The position numbers and the translations under genes were made by a program. DNA of 64,000 nt from JACNIZ01 sp964344765 (GTDB lineage: Bacteria > Planctomycetota > UBA1135). The stretch lies in assembly GCA_964344765.1 (NCBI GenBank), contig CAYFOM010000004.1:62001-126000 (forward strand), read 5' to 3'. The notes under the pieces were generated by a model, which saw only the letters and a list, made by a program, of their open reading frames with translations, was not told where the DNA came from and did not search any database. Positions 43,220-52,360 of this stretch are shown piece by piece (the stretch's first letter is position 1; the number at the start of each line of letters is the position of its first letter).

Positions 43220-44774
43220 CGGATTTCCAGGCGGACCAAGCGGCGTAGAGGGTGGCGGGTAAGAACAGAATGCCGGCGATCAGCAAACCGAAGGCGGCAA
43301 CAAAGCCGTCGCGGGCAAAGTGCAGCGCGTTGAAGTAGCGCACCGCAGCACTGTTATTAGAGCCGGGCAACAAAATTGCCAAATCCAACTCGCGTACGGC
43401 GAAGACCAAAACTAAGCCGCCGGCGAGCAGCCACGCCGATCGGTTGGGAAGGACCAATAAACGCAATAAGCGCAACGGATAAGCAATGCCGTTCAAGCGC
43501 GCCGCTTCCAATTGAGTACGCGGAATGCGTTGAAAGCGTTCGGCCAGCAAAAACACGGCAATGGGTAGGAAGCGCCCGGCCATAACCAACGCAACCAACG
43601 CCGACCCGTGATAGAAGTTGCCGAATTGCGGACGGTTGGCCGCCAAGATTGCGCCTAGGCCGTAGCCCACCGACGGCACCAGTAACGGCAAGGCCAACAA
43701 CACCGTGCCCAAGCGCGCCTTGAAGCCGCGATTGCGAATCAGCCAATGCGCCAGCCACGGGGCCAACAACAAGCAAATCAGCGCAGCTTGACTGCCGAAT
43801 AACAGCGAGCGACCGATGTCCTCCCGTCCGCGTTCCAAGGCGCCGCGCAGCGATTCGGCACTGCGGCTGGCCCAGGTCCCGGTGGCTTCGCTGCCGGCAA
43901 GTCCGGTTTCAAAAACGATGCGGCCTAAAGGCAGGATGAGTAGCAAGACCAGCAAGGACCAAGCGAAAAGGGTGGCCGGAATTTGCCATTTGCCTAAGTG
44001 TAAGCGCTTGGGTTTTCGTCCTTGGCCAACCACCGGCACGGCGAAACGATCTCGAACGCTGAGGGCTAAATAAAGAACGGCGGCATCTAACAAGACCAAC
44101 GGAGACGCGGCACGCGCGCCAGCCCAATAGTCGTTATCACGCCACTGGTTAAATACGTGTGCCGGGTAGACCTTAAATGGTTCTCCGATCGAGGCGAAGT
44201 AATCCGGAACCGCGAAGTCGGTCGATGCAAACAAGAACACCAACGCACCGCCCATCGCCGCTGCCGGCAAACTCAAGCGCAGCATTTCGCGCAGTGCTTG
44301 GCCGCGACCGCCTAGCAACAAAGCGCTTTCATGGGCCGAAGCATGTTGATTGGAAAGCGCGCGCGCAACCAATAACGCCGGCAATGGCGCAAAGCAAAAA
44401 CCCAACGTCACCACCGATGCCCATTGCCCATCGAATCCGGTTAATCCGTTCCAAGCTTGTGCCATGAGCAGGGGCGGCAACAATAACGGCAAAGGGATAA
44501 ACAGCGCTAATACCAGGCCGCCGTGTGCGCAGGTGCGCGTGGCTAGTAGCGCAAGCGGAGTGCCGATGGCGACGGCAATCAGCGCCGACAACAGCGACAT
44601 CCATAAGGTGCGGAAAAATAGTTGGAAAAGGTGACTGCTTGCAAGGTCGGCAAACGCATCCAGGCTAAAGATGGGTTGCAGCAACGGCACCATTGGCGCG
44701 CTTACCAATAAGGCAGCGAGTAACAGTGCGGCGCCATGCCAGGGCCGCGCGGAGCAGAACCGGGGCGAGCTCAA
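43212..44774 (-). CDS. fbpB: ABC transporter permease, FbpB-like (two fused domains)
   Basis: This is a 520-residue integral membrane protein with about twelve hydrophobic segments, two binding-protein-dependent permease domains in one chain, as in FbpB/ThiP-type transporters. The cytoplasmic EAA-like loops appear as SLPAAAMGGALVFLFA in the first half and ARLNGIAYPLRLLRLLVLP in the second. It overlaps both neighbours by a few bases, so it is translated with them. Together with the FbpA-like and FbpC-like proteins it forms the inner membrane pore. Confidence 0.85.
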   Translation of the reverse strand: MSSPRFCSARPWHGAALLLAALLVSAPMVPLLQPIFSLDAFADLASSHLFQLFFRTLWMSLLSALIAVAIGTPLALLATRTCAHGGLVLALFIPLPLLLPPLLMAQAWNGLTGFDGQWASVVTLGFCFAPLPALLVARALSNQHASAHESALLLGGRGQALREMLRLSLPAAAMGGALVFLFASTDFAVPDYFASIGEPFKVYPAHVFNQWRDNDYWAGARAASPLVLLDAAVLYLALSVRDRFAVPVVGQGRKPKRLHLGKWQIPATLFAWSLLVLLLILPLGRIVFETGLAGSEATGTWASRSAESLRGALERGREDIGRSLLFGSQAALICLLLAPWLAHWLIRNRGFKARLGTVLLALPLLVPSVGYGLGAILAANRPQFGNFYHGSALVALVMAGRFLPIAVFLLAERFQRIPRTQLEAARLNGIAYPLRLLRLLVLPNRSAWLLAGGLVLVFAVRELDLAILLPGSNNSAAVRYFNALHFARDGFVAAFGLLIAGILFLPATLYAAWSAWKSDD

Positions 44775-45823
44775 TTGGTGAAGATGCGTTGGAAATCAGC
44801 TTGGCGGGCGTCGAGCTCTTCGGCGGCGGCTTCCCAATCCACCGTCATCACCGGATAGTCCTTGCCGGGCAAGGGCAAGCCTTCCGGCGGCACGGAAGCA
44901 GGATTCAGTGGAATTTGGCGTGAGCGACTTGCGGCCAGCAATTGCTCGACCTCGGGGGAAACCAGGAAGTCGATGAACTGTTCGGCGTTGGTTTTATTGC
45001 GCGCACCGCTGATGATGCAGATGGTATTAGGAATCAGCAGAGTGCCGCCAATCTGATCGTTTTGATCGGGATAAGAGATCTGCACTGGAAAGCCGTTGGC
45101 TTCGGCGGCAGCGGCGTCGTCGGTATCGGTCAGACACCAGGCGAAGTCTTTCTGGCAAACGCGGCGCATGGCGGTTGCGTTGCCGTTGGTAATCGCGATG
45201 CCGGAATCGCGCGCATCTTCCAACCACTTTAATACGACCTCACTGCCCAATTGCTGCGACAGTACGGCGAAGTGAGTCAGCGTCGTGCCGGTCAGCGGTG
45301 CAGCCATGCCGCCATGCGGGGCATAACCTTGTTCGATCATTTGGAAGATCGTCTTCGGCACTTCCACACCGGCTTCGTCGAGCATGTCTTGGCGCGACAT
45401 AATCACTCGCGCGCGAGCGGCAAAACCAACCCAATGATGATCCGGATCACGGAAGTTCGCCGGGATTTGCTCGGTTGCCGGCGAAGAATAGGGCTGGGTC
45501 AAACCTTGCTTCTTCAACCGAATGGTGTGCGCGGTTTCGTTATTCCAAAAGACGTCGGCATAAGGGTTGTCTTTCTCGGCGATGATGCGCTTGACCAAGC
45601 CAACCGTTTTGTTTTGCTCGACGTCGTATTGCGCATGAACGCGCAGGCCGGTCTTCTTTTCAAATAACTTCAGAATAGGTTCCGAGTGCTCCTTATCGAG
45701 CGAGGCATAGACCACCAAGTCGTACTCATCGCCTCCGCACGACGCCAGACTGAGCAGTGCGGCAATCGCGAGTGAGGGAAGGGACTTGAGGAACCGGGGT
45801 AGGGGGGCACGTGCAGTCCGCAT
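44771..45823 (-). CDS. fbpA: Iron(III)-type ABC transporter substrate-binding lipoprotein, FbpA-like
   Basis: This is a 350-residue exported lipoprotein. The start at 45823 gives a signal peptide ending in the lipobox LASC. It begins YDLVVYASLDKEHSEPILKLF, typical of FbpA-type iron-binding proteins, with VFWNNETAHTIRLKKQG and the C-terminal ARNKTNAEQFIDFLVSPEVE. The pair of iron-binding tyrosines of FbpA cannot be placed with certainty. An ATG 48 bases upstream is possible but would place a long stretch before the signal peptide. It is the first gene of the five-gene operon. It binds ferric iron or another anion complex in the periplasm. Confidence 0.82.
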   Translation of the reverse strand: MRTARAPLPRFLKSLPSLAIAALLSLASCGGDEYDLVVYASLDKEHSEPILKLFEKKTGLRVHAQYDVEQNKTVGLVKRIIAEKDNPYADVFWNNETAHTIRLKKQGLTQPYSSPATEQIPANFRDPDHHWVGFAARARVIMSRQDMLDEAGVEVPKTIFQMIEQGYAPHGGMAAPLTGTTLTHFAVLSQQLGSEVVLKWLEDARDSGIAITNGNATAMRRVCQKDFAWCLTDTDDAAAAEANGFPVQISYPDQNDQIGGTLLIPNTICIISGARNKTNAEQFIDFLVSPEVEQLLAASRSRQIPLNPASVPPEGLPLPGKDYPVMTVDWEAAAEELDARQADFQRIFTN

Positions 45824-45910
45824 GGCCCGAAGATTAGCAATCATCGTGCCACTGGCGACGGAATCCGCCAACCGAGTCCATGTTCCGCTACGGGAACATC
45901 GCCTTTGGCG

Positions 45911-47608
45911 TTATTCGCCGTCCGGCTGCTCCGGTGTAGGATCCGGTTGCTGCGGCGGCTTGCGACCGTTGCGCGGTCCGACGATGCGGCCTTTTTGGAC
46001 CTTTTTGTTGATCGGTTTCGGCTCCTCGTCTTCGTCCAAATAGCCCAGGGCGATCATTTCCTCGCGCTCTTCTTTGCTCAGGCGATCGCCGTTGCGCAAT
46101 CCCGGCCGCATGTTGTGCTGCTTTTGCCACTGGGCGCACATATCCCGCCAGACATCCAGGCGTTGGTGCATGCCGCCCAAGAAGGATTTTCCTTCCGGCG
46201 TGGCGGCGATATCGACCGTTTCGCGCGGCAACTTCGAGTTGTCGAACAATTGATCCGCTTTGGATTCATCCTCTGGAAAAGCCACCGCAGTTTGGTCGCC
46301 GACGCGAACCGCCACTTGGTGCTCCGGCCAGTTGGATTCACCGATGACGTCGCGGGTGGTGGCGTCGGGGTAGGCCTTGTAGAGGTCCAAAATTCGACCC
46401 TGCATACCGGGAGGAGGCGGCAGGTCGGCGTGATAAACCAAGGTCGGCATCAAGTCGATCAACTCCACCGGCTCGTCGCGACGCTCGCCACGCGGACCGC
46501 CTGGTGCGCGAATGATCAGTGGCACGTGCAGCGTTGGGTCGTAAACCTGGTGATGGCCGTAAGTGCCGTGTTCCCAGAATTCCTCGCCGTGATCCGAGGT
46601 CACGACAATCAACGTGTCTTCGTAAAGATCATTGGCTTTCAACCACGCAACCAATTGACCGAAGGCGTCGTCCATTTGGCGGATTTCCGCTTGGTACAAA
46701 GCCTTGATAAAGGTCAGGTCATCCGGCGGCGGCGGACCTTCGTGATCCTTCGGCAACAGCGGGTTGTAATACTTCTTCTGCATATCGCGAATCACGCCGG
46801 AGGTTCGCGGACCGGTGTGATAAGCGTTGTAAGCACCTTGCCAAGCCTTTAAGAACGGGCCGTCGTAGTTCGGGTCGGCGAACATCTCGACGAACTTCGG
46901 CTCGGGCAAGTACGGCGTATGCACCTGATAAGTGTGCAGGAACATAAAGAACGGCGAATCCGGATCGCGGTCTTGGCTGAACCACTTCTTCGCGTGTTCC
47001 ACGCGGTTATAGGCGCCAAGGAACTTTGAGTCCCAATAATCAAAACCCTGCGCCATGCCGCGATTCACCTGCAAGTTGCCGCCATCGCAAATGCCGACGG
47101 TTTGGTAATCGCCTTCCTTCAGCGCTTCCGCCATGGTCACCGAACGATCACCCAGGCTGGGATAGATGGTCTTTTCGTGGTCATGACCTTTATCCAAAAC
47201 CACGCGGTTCCAAACACCGTGTACCTGCGGGTAAGTGGAGGTAAAAATGCTGGCGTGAGACGGCGACGTGGAAGAAGCGGCGGCGAATGCGCGATCAAAG
47301 ACCAACGCGTCGTCGGCGAAGGCTTGCAGGTTTGGCGAGGTGTCAGCCTCGTGACCGTACATCGTCAGGTAGTCCGCCCGCTGGGTATCCATCAGGAAAA
47401 CCAAGATGTTTGGCATCGGTTTGGCCGGCGGCGTCAACTCGATGGAGACGGCTTCCGGTGCCGTGGCAGAAACGTCGGCCGAGGCGGTCGAATTTGGAGT
47501 CGACGGCTGGTTCTCGCCGGAATCAGGAGGCGTTGCCTCGCCGCAGCCGCCAAGTAGCGGCAAAACGAGACAAATCGCGGTCAGGAATGCGGTTCGGATG
47601 GGTGTCAT
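45911..47608 (-). CDS. Sulfatase-superfamily lipoprotein with Thr at the nucleophile position
   Basis: This is a 565-residue exported lipoprotein with the lipobox LLGGC (Cys 22) and a proline/serine-rich linker to about residue 65. The metal-binding segment MDTQRADYL (near residue 73) and TSDHGEEFWEHG (near residue 365) match the alkaline phosphatase/sulfatase superfamily. The catalytic region reads SSTSPSHASIFTSTYP: the Cys or Ser of sulfatases is Thr 114 and the usual Arg is His 118. This Thr-x-P-S-H form occurs in a group of sulfatase-like proteins that probably use threonine, as phosphoethanolamine transferases do. True sulfatase activity is therefore doubtful. Divergent from the aminotransferase gene. 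Confidence 0.85.
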   Translation of the reverse strand: MTPIRTAFLTAICLVLPLLGGCGEATPPDSGENQPSTPNSTASADVSATAPEAVSIELTPPAKPMPNILVFLMDTQRADYLTMYGHEADTSPNLQAFADDALVFDRAFAAASSTSPSHASIFTSTYPQVHGVWNRVVLDKGHDHEKTIYPSLGDRSVTMAEALKEGDYQTVGICDGGNLQVNRGMAQGFDYWDSKFLGAYNRVEHAKKWFSQDRDPDSPFFMFLHTYQVHTPYLPEPKFVEMFADPNYDGPFLKAWQGAYNAYHTGPRTSGVIRDMQKKYYNPLLPKDHEGPPPPDDLTFIKALYQAEIRQMDDAFGQLVAWLKANDLYEDTLIVVTSDHGEEFWEHGTYGHHQVYDPTLHVPLIIRAPGGPRGERRDEPVELIDLMPTLVYHADLPPPPGMQGRILDLYKAYPDATTRDVIGESNWPEHQVAVRVGDQTAVAFPEDESKADQLFDNSKLPRETVDIAATPEGKSFLGGMHQRLDVWRDMCAQWQKQHNMRPGLRNGDRLSKEEREEMIALGYLDEDEEPKPINKKVQKGRIVGPRNGRKPPQQPDPTPEQPDGE

Positions 47609-47712
47609 GACGGGTGCGCAGGATTAGGATACCCCATGGGAACGGCGCTTGCCGTGCCGGACCCAAATCCATCCACCACGCCCCCTTTGTCGTCAGCCTT
47701 TTCCCACGCATC

Positions 47713-48903
47713 ATGACAAGTACCCTCGCTCCTCTGGCCCTCGCTGATCGCATGGGCCGTCTGGGCACCGAAACCGCGTTCGAAGTGCTCGCCCGCGCCA
47801 AGAACCTGGAAGCCCAGGGTCGCGACATCATTCACCTCGAAATCGGTGAGCCCGACTTCGATACGCCGGAAAACATCGTCGAAGCGGCGGTTAAGGCGCT
47901 GCGCGATGGCTACACCCACTACGGCCCGGCCGCCGGCATGCCGATCGCACGCGAGTGCGTGGCCGATTACGTTGAGCGCAGCCGTGGCATTACTTGCCAC
48001 CCCGACGAGGTCGTCATCGTGCCTGGTGGCAAGCCGACGATGTTCTACGCGATTTTGGCACTGGTCAACGCCGGCGACGAGGTGATCTACCCGAACCCGG
48101 GCTTCCCGATTTACGAGTCGATGATTAACTTCGTCGGCGGCAAAGCGGTGTCGTGCCCGATTCGCGAAGAGAACAAATTTGCGCTCGATCCGCAGGACGT
48201 GATTTCGCGCCTGTCCGACAAGACCAAGTTGGTCATTCTCAACTCGCCGGCCAACCCAACCGGTGGTGTCACCGGCAAAGCCGAACTCGAGCAAATCCTC
48301 GCCGAGTTGAAGAAGTACCCCGACGTCTGGATTCTGTCCGACGAGATTTACAGCCGCATGCTGTATGACGGTGAGGAGCACTACACGCCGCTGACCGATC
48401 CGGAAATTCGCGATCGCGTCATTCTGTTGGATGGTTGGTCGAAGACTTACGCCATGACTGGTTGGCGCATGGGCTTTGGCGTGATGCGCCAAGACCTGGC
48501 AGCGCAAGTCGCCAAGTTGATGGTCAACTCGAACTCTTGCACCGCATCGTTCTCGCAGATTGCCGGCATGGAAGCACTGAGCGGCGATCAGTCCGCCGTC
48601 GACGCGATGCTGGTTAAGTTTGATAAGCGCCGCAAACGCATTGTTGAGTTGATCAACGACATTCCTGGCATGAGCTGCCATTTGCCGAAGGGCGCGTTTT
48701 ACGTCATGCCGTCGATCAAAGAAACCGGCCTGACCGCCAAGGTGGTACAGGATCGCTTGCTCGATGAGTACGGCGTTAGCTGCTTGGCCGGCACTTCCTT
48801 CGGTGCCGAAGGTGAGGGCTACATTCGCTTCAGCTACGCCAACTCAACCGAGAACATTGAACGCGCGATGGAACGAGTGCGCGCCTTCTTTGAGAGCCTG
48901 TAA
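47713..48903 (+). CDS. Class I/II aminotransferase (PLP-dependent)
   Basis: This is a 396-residue aspartate-aminotransferase-family enzyme. The PLP lysine is K244 in DGWSKTYAMTGWRMGF. The segments NSPANPTGG and ILSDEIYSRMLYDG are family motifs. It transfers amino groups between an amino acid and a keto acid; which one cannot be told from sequence. Its stop overlaps the ATG of the threonine aldolase gene (TAATG), so the two are coupled. Start ATG at 47713 is chosen by the family N terminus, although the frame is open further upstream. No Shine-Dalgarno is obvious. Confidence 0.92.
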   Translation: MTSTLAPLALADRMGRLGTETAFEVLARAKNLEAQGRDIIHLEIGEPDFDTPENIVEAAVKALRDGYTHYGPAAGMPIARECVADYVERSRGITCHPDEVVIVPGGKPTMFYAILALVNAGDEVIYPNPGFPIYESMINFVGGKAVSCPIREENKFALDPQDVISRLSDKTKLVILNSPANPTGGVTGKAELEQILAELKKYPDVWILSDEIYSRMLYDGEEHYTPLTDPEIRDRVILLDGWSKTYAMTGWRMGFGVMRQDLAAQVAKLMVNSNSCTASFSQIAGMEALSGDQSAVDAMLVKFDKRRKRIVELINDIPGMSCHLPKGAFYVMPSIKETGLTAKVVQDRLLDEYGVSCLAGTSFGAEGEGYIRFSYANSTENIERAMERVRAFFESL

Positions 48904-49943
48904 TGAGCCGAGTCGCCGACTTTAGATCTGACACCGTCACCCGACCGACGTCGCGCATGATTGAAGCGATGGCGTCAGCCCAAGTCGGCGACGACGTATT
49001 GGGAGACGATCCCACCGTAGCCGAGTTAGAGCGGCGCTTTGCCGAGTTGTTCGGCAAGGACGCCGCTCTATTCATGCCGTCGGGCACGATGGCAAACCAA
49101 GCTGCAGTTGCCGCGCACATCGTTCCCGGTGAAGAAGTGATCGTTGAGACCAACGCCCACATCTTCCAATACGAAGGTGGCGGACTGGCGCGCATCGGCG
49201 GCGCCCACGTCAACATGTTGCTGGGCGAACGCGGTATGTTCCCGCTGCCCGATTTGGCGCGCTCGTTCCGGCCGCCGTCGGTGCATATGCCGCGCACCGG
49301 ATTGGTTTGTGTTGAGCAAACCCACCTGTTCTCGGGTGGCAGCATTCTGCCGATCGAATACCTCGAAGAGGTGCACGCAATGGCTGCCCATCATTCGGTA
49401 GCCGTGCATATGGACGGCGCACGCATCTTCAACGCCCAAGCCGAAACCTCGTTGGACTTCACCCGTTACGGCAGTGTTTGCGATTCCATTTCGGTATCGC
49501 TGTGCAAAGGCATGTCGTGCCCGGTAGGCTCGGTGCTGATGGGCGACGGCGCGTTTATCGAGCGCGCCCGCCACGTGCGCAAATGGATGGGCGGCGGCAT
49601 GCGTCAAGCCGGATATTTGGCCGCCTGCGGCATTGTTGCGCTCGACGAGGTGCTGCCGCTGATTTCCGAAGACAACGCGCGTTGCCGCCGTTTGAGTTTG
49701 GCCGCGCTGGCTTTGGAAGGCATCAAAATGGCTCAGGAAACCGTCGATACCAACGTGTTGTTCCTCGAGGTCACCGATCCGCGGCTGGATGCGCCGATGG
49801 TCGAATCCGAACTTGCCGAACATGGCGTTCAGGCTCTTGCGTTGGGGCCGCGCCTGCTGCGTTTCGTAACCCATTCGGGAATCACCGACGCCGACGTCGA
49901 TCACGCAGTGATGGCGTTGCAAACCATACTCACGCAAAACTGA
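48903..49943 (+). CDS. ltaE: Low-specificity L-threonine aldolase
   Basis: This PLP enzyme splits L-threonine or L-allo-threonine into glycine and acetaldehyde. The 346-residue protein starts with DFRSDTVTRPT, a family signature, and the PLP lysine is K202 in LCKGMSCPVGS. The PLP-binding MDGARIFNA motif is present. It is coupled to the preceding aminotransferase gene. The phosphohexomutase gene starts 1 base after its stop, so the three are probably one operon, although their functions do not form one pathway. Confidence 0.9.
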   Translation: MSRVADFRSDTVTRPTSRMIEAMASAQVGDDVLGDDPTVAELERRFAELFGKDAALFMPSGTMANQAAVAAHIVPGEEVIVETNAHIFQYEGGGLARIGGAHVNMLLGERGMFPLPDLARSFRPPSVHMPRTGLVCVEQTHLFSGGSILPIEYLEEVHAMAAHHSVAVHMDGARIFNAQAETSLDFTRYGSVCDSISVSLCKGMSCPVGSVLMGDGAFIERARHVRKWMGGGMRQAGYLAACGIVALDEVLPLISEDNARCRRLSLAALALEGIKMAQETVDTNVLFLEVTDPRLDAPMVESELAEHGVQALALGPRLLRFVTHSGITDADVDHAVMALQTILTQN

Positions 49944-49944
49944 A

Positions 49945-51306
49945 ATGTCCGTCTTCAAGGCTTACGACATTCGGGGCACTTACCCCGATCAAATCGACGC
50001 TGATCTCGCTTATCGCATTGGCCGCGCTTTTGCTGATTTCCTTGGCAAAGGGCCGCTGGTTGTAGGGCGCGACATGCGCACCATGTCTCCCGAAATTCAA
50101 GGAGCGTGCATCGACGGCATCCGCGACGGCGGCCTCGATGTGATCGACATCGGCTTGACCTGCACACCGCAGTCTTATTTTGCGATCGGAAATCTGAAAG
50201 CGGCCGGTGGATTGTGCGTGACCGCCAGTCACAACCCGGCGCAGTACATCGGTTTCAAGATGACGCGCGAGGAAGCCATTCCGATCAGTGGCGACACCGG
50301 TCTGAAAGAGATAGAAAAGCTGGCGACGGCGCCTGAAAAGCCGGCGCCCAAAGCACAGCGCGGCGGCTTGACCCAAATCGACACGATGGCCGATTACGTC
50401 GCCCACGTGTGCAAATGGGCCGATCTGGCACGCCCGGTAAAAATTGCATCGGATGCCGCCAACGGAATGGCTGCGCACACTTTCCCGAATGTGTTGAAGG
50501 CGCTGCCGCAAATTGAAAACCACGGTTTGTACTTCGAGTTGGACGGCAGCTTCCCCAACCACGAAGCCAACCCGCTGAAGCTGTCGACGCTGGTTGACTT
50601 GCAAGCGTACGTCAAAGCCACCGGCGCCGAACTTGGTGCCGCCTTCGATGGCGACGCCGACCGCTGCTGCTTCGTCGATGAATTGGGACGTCCGATCGGC
50701 AACGACATCGTTACGACCTTGGTCGCGCGCGAAGCGTTGAAGAAGGAGCCGGGCGCATCCATTGTTTACGACCTGCGTTCGTCCTGGATTTTACCCGAGC
50801 TGGTCATCGCCGGCGGCGGCAAGCCGGTCAAGGAACGCGTCGGCCATAGCTTCTTGAAGGCGCGCATGCGCGAATTCGATGCTCCCTTTGGCGGCGAACT
50901 TTCCGGTCACTACTACTTCCGCGATAACTGGTACGCCGACAACTCCGAAATCATTCTGCTGTCGGTGTTGAACTTGGTTTCGCGCTCCGACAAGCCGTTT
51001 AGCGAAATGGTGAACGAGCTGATGTGCTACCACAGCACCGGCGAAGTCAACTTCGAGGTCGAAGACAAGATCGGCGCGATGAACAAGCTGAAGGCTGAGT
51101 TCTCCGATGCGTCGATCGATGAGTTGGACGGTGTCACCATCGCTTACGGTCAGCCGGATCAAGCCGGTTGGTGGTGGGTGAACCTGCGCGCGTCGAACAC
51201 CGAGCCACTGCTGCGCATGAACTTGGAGTCCGACGACAAGGCCAAGATGGAAGAGATGACTGAGAAGGTCATCGGCATTCTTGGCGTGCAGCCGGCGGAT
51301 CACTAG
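49945..51306 (+). CDS. manB: Phosphomannomutase/phosphoglucomutase
   Basis: This alpha-D-phosphohexomutase interconverts sugar 1- and 6-phosphates. The 453-residue protein has the phosphoserine loop TASHNP near residue 93, the metal-binding DGDADR near residue 236, the sugar-binding GGELSGH near residue 315 and the phosphate-binding RASNTEPLLR near residue 415. It is likely to supply mannose- or glucose-1-phosphate for surface polysaccharides. Mannose versus glucose specificity cannot be told. A strong terminator follows the stop. Confidence 0.92.
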   Translation: MSVFKAYDIRGTYPDQIDADLAYRIGRAFADFLGKGPLVVGRDMRTMSPEIQGACIDGIRDGGLDVIDIGLTCTPQSYFAIGNLKAAGGLCVTASHNPAQYIGFKMTREEAIPISGDTGLKEIEKLATAPEKPAPKAQRGGLTQIDTMADYVAHVCKWADLARPVKIASDAANGMAAHTFPNVLKALPQIENHGLYFELDGSFPNHEANPLKLSTLVDLQAYVKATGAELGAAFDGDADRCCFVDELGRPIGNDIVTTLVAREALKKEPGASIVYDLRSSWILPELVIAGGGKPVKERVGHSFLKARMREFDAPFGGELSGHYYFRDNWYADNSEIILLSVLNLVSRSDKPFSEMVNELMCYHSTGEVNFEVEDKIGAMNKLKAEFSDASIDELDGVTIAYGQPDQAGWWWVNLRASNTEPLLRMNLESDDKAKMEEMTEKVIGILGVQPADH

Positions 51307-51315
51307 ATCCAAGCG

Positions 51316-51356
51316 ACGGCGGCCGGTGGCGTTTTGCGCCCCGGCCGCCGTTTTTT
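51316..51356 (+). terminator. Intrinsic terminator after the phosphohexomutase gene
   Basis: An 11-base-pair GC-rich outer stem (51316-51326 with 51341-51351) encloses a smaller inner hairpin around GTTTTG, followed by a run of T residues (51351-51356). It ends the aminotransferase-ltaE-phosphohexomutase transcript. Confidence 0.9.
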
Positions 51357-51430
51357 ATTGTCGGGCCGGACGATTCCGTCCTACAAGATTTGACCCGAAG
51401 CCGCCGGGAATCTGCGGATCGACCACCACC

Positions 51431-52360
51431 ATGGACATCGAAAAAATCACCGAAAAGCCCATCCGCATCATTGGCGTACCGATGGACTACGGCGCCAGCC
51501 ACCGCGGTACCGACATGGGGCCCAGTGCGTTGCGCATTGCCGGCGTTGCTCGCAAGCTGCGCAACATTGGTTACGACGTCCAACGCGAGGATGAAATTCA
51601 GGTCGCGTCGATGGAAACGCGCGAAGCACGCGACAAAAAAGCGCGCTTTTACGACGAAATTCTAGCCGCATGTTCCGAATTGGCGAGCAGCGTCGAGTTG
51701 GTCATGCAAGAAGGCGGATTGCCGTTGATCCTCGGTGGCGACCACTCCATTGCGATGGGTTCGGTGGCTGGCGTCGCCAACCATCTGCGCAAGCAGGACC
51801 AGGAATTGGGCCTGATTTGGTTCGACGCCCACGGCGATATGAATGTGCCGGGCATTTCGCCCAGCGGCAACATTCACGGCATGCCGTTAGCGCACCTGTT
51901 GGGCTATGGCGATGACGGCCTGGCTGGCATTGGGGGTTTTGCGCCGAAGGTCAAACCGGAAAACGTCGCGTTAATCGGAATTCGCGATATCGATGTGCAC
52001 GAACGCAAAGTCATTCGCGATTCCGGCGTGCAAGCCTTCACCATGCGCGATATCGACGAGCGCGGCATGGCAGCGGTGTGTAAAGACGTCATCGACGTCG
52101 TCACCAACGGCACCGGCGGCTTCCACTTCAGCTTTGATGTGGACGGCTGCGACCCCGGTGTGATTCCCGGTTCGGGAACTTTGGTTCCCGGCGGAATCAG
52201 CTTCCGCGAAGCGCACCTGCTGTTCGAATACTGCGCCGACACCAAGATGATGACGTCGATGGATATCGTCGAACTCAACCCGGTGTTGGATCACAAGAAT
52301 CATAGCGCCGAAACCGCGGTCGAGCTGATGCTCAGCGCCTTCGGCAAGTCGATTCTCTAA
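51431..52360 (+). CDS. rocF: Arginase
   Basis: Arginase hydrolyses L-arginine to ornithine and urea using two manganese ions. The 309-residue protein has the three ureohydrolase motifs: GGDHSIAMGS, DAHGDMN and SFDVDGCDP. The segment GGISFREAH and the C-terminal MDIVELNPVLD with NHSAETAVEL favour arginase over agmatinase. The start ATG at 51431 is preceded by ACCACC rather than a Shine-Dalgarno. Its stop overlaps the stop of the convergent potassium-channel gene by 4 bases. A related ureohydrolase cannot be excluded. Confidence 0.9.
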   Translation: MDIEKITEKPIRIIGVPMDYGASHRGTDMGPSALRIAGVARKLRNIGYDVQREDEIQVASMETREARDKKARFYDEILAACSELASSVELVMQEGGLPLILGGDHSIAMGSVAGVANHLRKQDQELGLIWFDAHGDMNVPGISPSGNIHGMPLAHLLGYGDDGLAGIGGFAPKVKPENVALIGIRDIDVHERKVIRDSGVQAFTMRDIDERGMAAVCKDVIDVVTNGTGGFHFSFDVDGCDPGVIPGSGTLVPGGISFREAHLLFEYCADTKMMTSMDIVELNPVLDHKNHSAETAVELMLSAFGKSIL

